DNA of 32,825 bases. Source: Gammaproteobacteria bacterium (GTDB lineage Bacteria > Pseudomonadota > Gammaproteobacteria > Natronospirales > JAJUFS01). Made by a program: the position numbers and the translations under genes. The stretch covers positions 1-32,825 of the forward strand of contig JAJUFS010000012.1 in assembly GCA_029263725.1 (NCBI GenBank), written 5' to 3'. This document shows positions 32,706 to 32,825 of this stretch, one piece after another. The notes under the pieces are model-generated. The model searched no databases. It had not been told where the DNA came from and was given only the letters and a program-made list of their open reading frames with translations. Within the stretch, counting starts at the first letter, position 1, and every line of letters begins with the position of its first letter.

Positions 32706-32825
32706 TCAGCGCCCCAATTGCAGCCGCCGGAGTTCGCGCAAAAGGCCGCGCGAGGCGTCCTCGATCAGGTCGAGCACATGCTCGAAGCCGTTGTCGCCGC
32801 CGTAGTACGGGTCCGGCACGTTGCG
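32706..32825 (-). CDS. Low-molecular-weight protein-tyrosine phosphatase, C-terminal part (partial)
   Basis: The last 39 codons are present; the gene continues beyond the window. The visible peptide [20 protein letters not shown] contains the family's general-acid Asp in the VPDPYY motif, followed by the C-terminal helix [13 protein letters not shown]. The active-site C-x5-R loop is outside the window. Such enzymes dephosphorylate tyrosine on proteins or act on small phosphomonoesters; which applies cannot be judged. It is convergent with rne and shares its terminator. Confidence 0.92.
   Translation of the reverse strand, partial: RNVPDPYYGGDNGFEHVLDLIEDASRGLLRELRRLQLGR

Overview
The window is a GC-rich gammaproteobacterial chromosome segment. 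Two neighbourhoods typical of Gammaproteobacteria support this: serS/crcB/rarA/lolA/ftsK next to trxB/aat/bpt/infA/clpA/clpS, as in pseudomonads, and rne/rluC/HAD/maf/yceD/rpmF/plsX/fabH. Protein sequences look closest to Xanthomonadales, Nevskiales or Steroidobacterales relatives, but I cannot place it more finely without a search. I see no transposase, integrase, phage gene or CRISPR array. Most of the window is core genome.

Layout. (1) 1-1878, plus strand: the 3' end of an ECF-type sigma factor gene, an overlapping zinc-finger anti-sigma factor, and an overlapping predicted lipoprotein of the subtilisin (S8) family. (2) 1999-2372: a tRNA-Ser(UGA) gene followed by a 184-bp-period tandem repeat that re-copies exactly the last 19 nt of the tRNA. 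A Bax-inhibitor-1 family membrane protein gene follows. (3) 3217-11521, minus strand: ald, ftsK, lolA, vanZ-like, rarA, crcB, serS and map, mostly overlapping or nearly so. (4) 11683-15546, plus strand: trxB, a FemAB/GNAT-like gene, aat, bpt and infA. (5) 15614-18208, minus strand: clpS and clpA. (6) 18555-24251, plus strand: gspC, gspD, gspE and gspF of a type II secretion system, with no other gsp gene here. (7) 24330-27119, minus strand: yceD, rpmF, plsX and fabH. (8) 27252-32640: maf (+), a Gph-like HAD phosphatase and rluC (-), and rne (+) behind a structured leader of about 370 nt. The window ends in a low-molecular-weight tyrosine phosphatase gene (-).

How the genes work together. Aat and Bpt attach N-terminal destabilising residues, ClpS recognises such N-termini and ClpA unfolds the substrates for ClpP, so most of an N-degron pathway lies within about 4.5 kb. 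LolA carries lipoproteins to the outer membrane, and the S8 protein has a lipoprotein signal with Ser at +2. RluC, YceD, L32, RNase E, IF-1, SerS and tRNA-Ser serve translation and RNA metabolism. PlsX and FabH start phospholipid and fatty acid synthesis.

The observations I would check first are the tRNA-derived repeats after tRNA-Ser (resembling the repeats of the E. coli tyrT locus), the rne leader (an intrinsic-terminator-like hairpin plus a hairpin that buries the Shine-Dalgarno), a near-leaderless yceD promoter, and the sigma/anti-sigma/subtilase operon.
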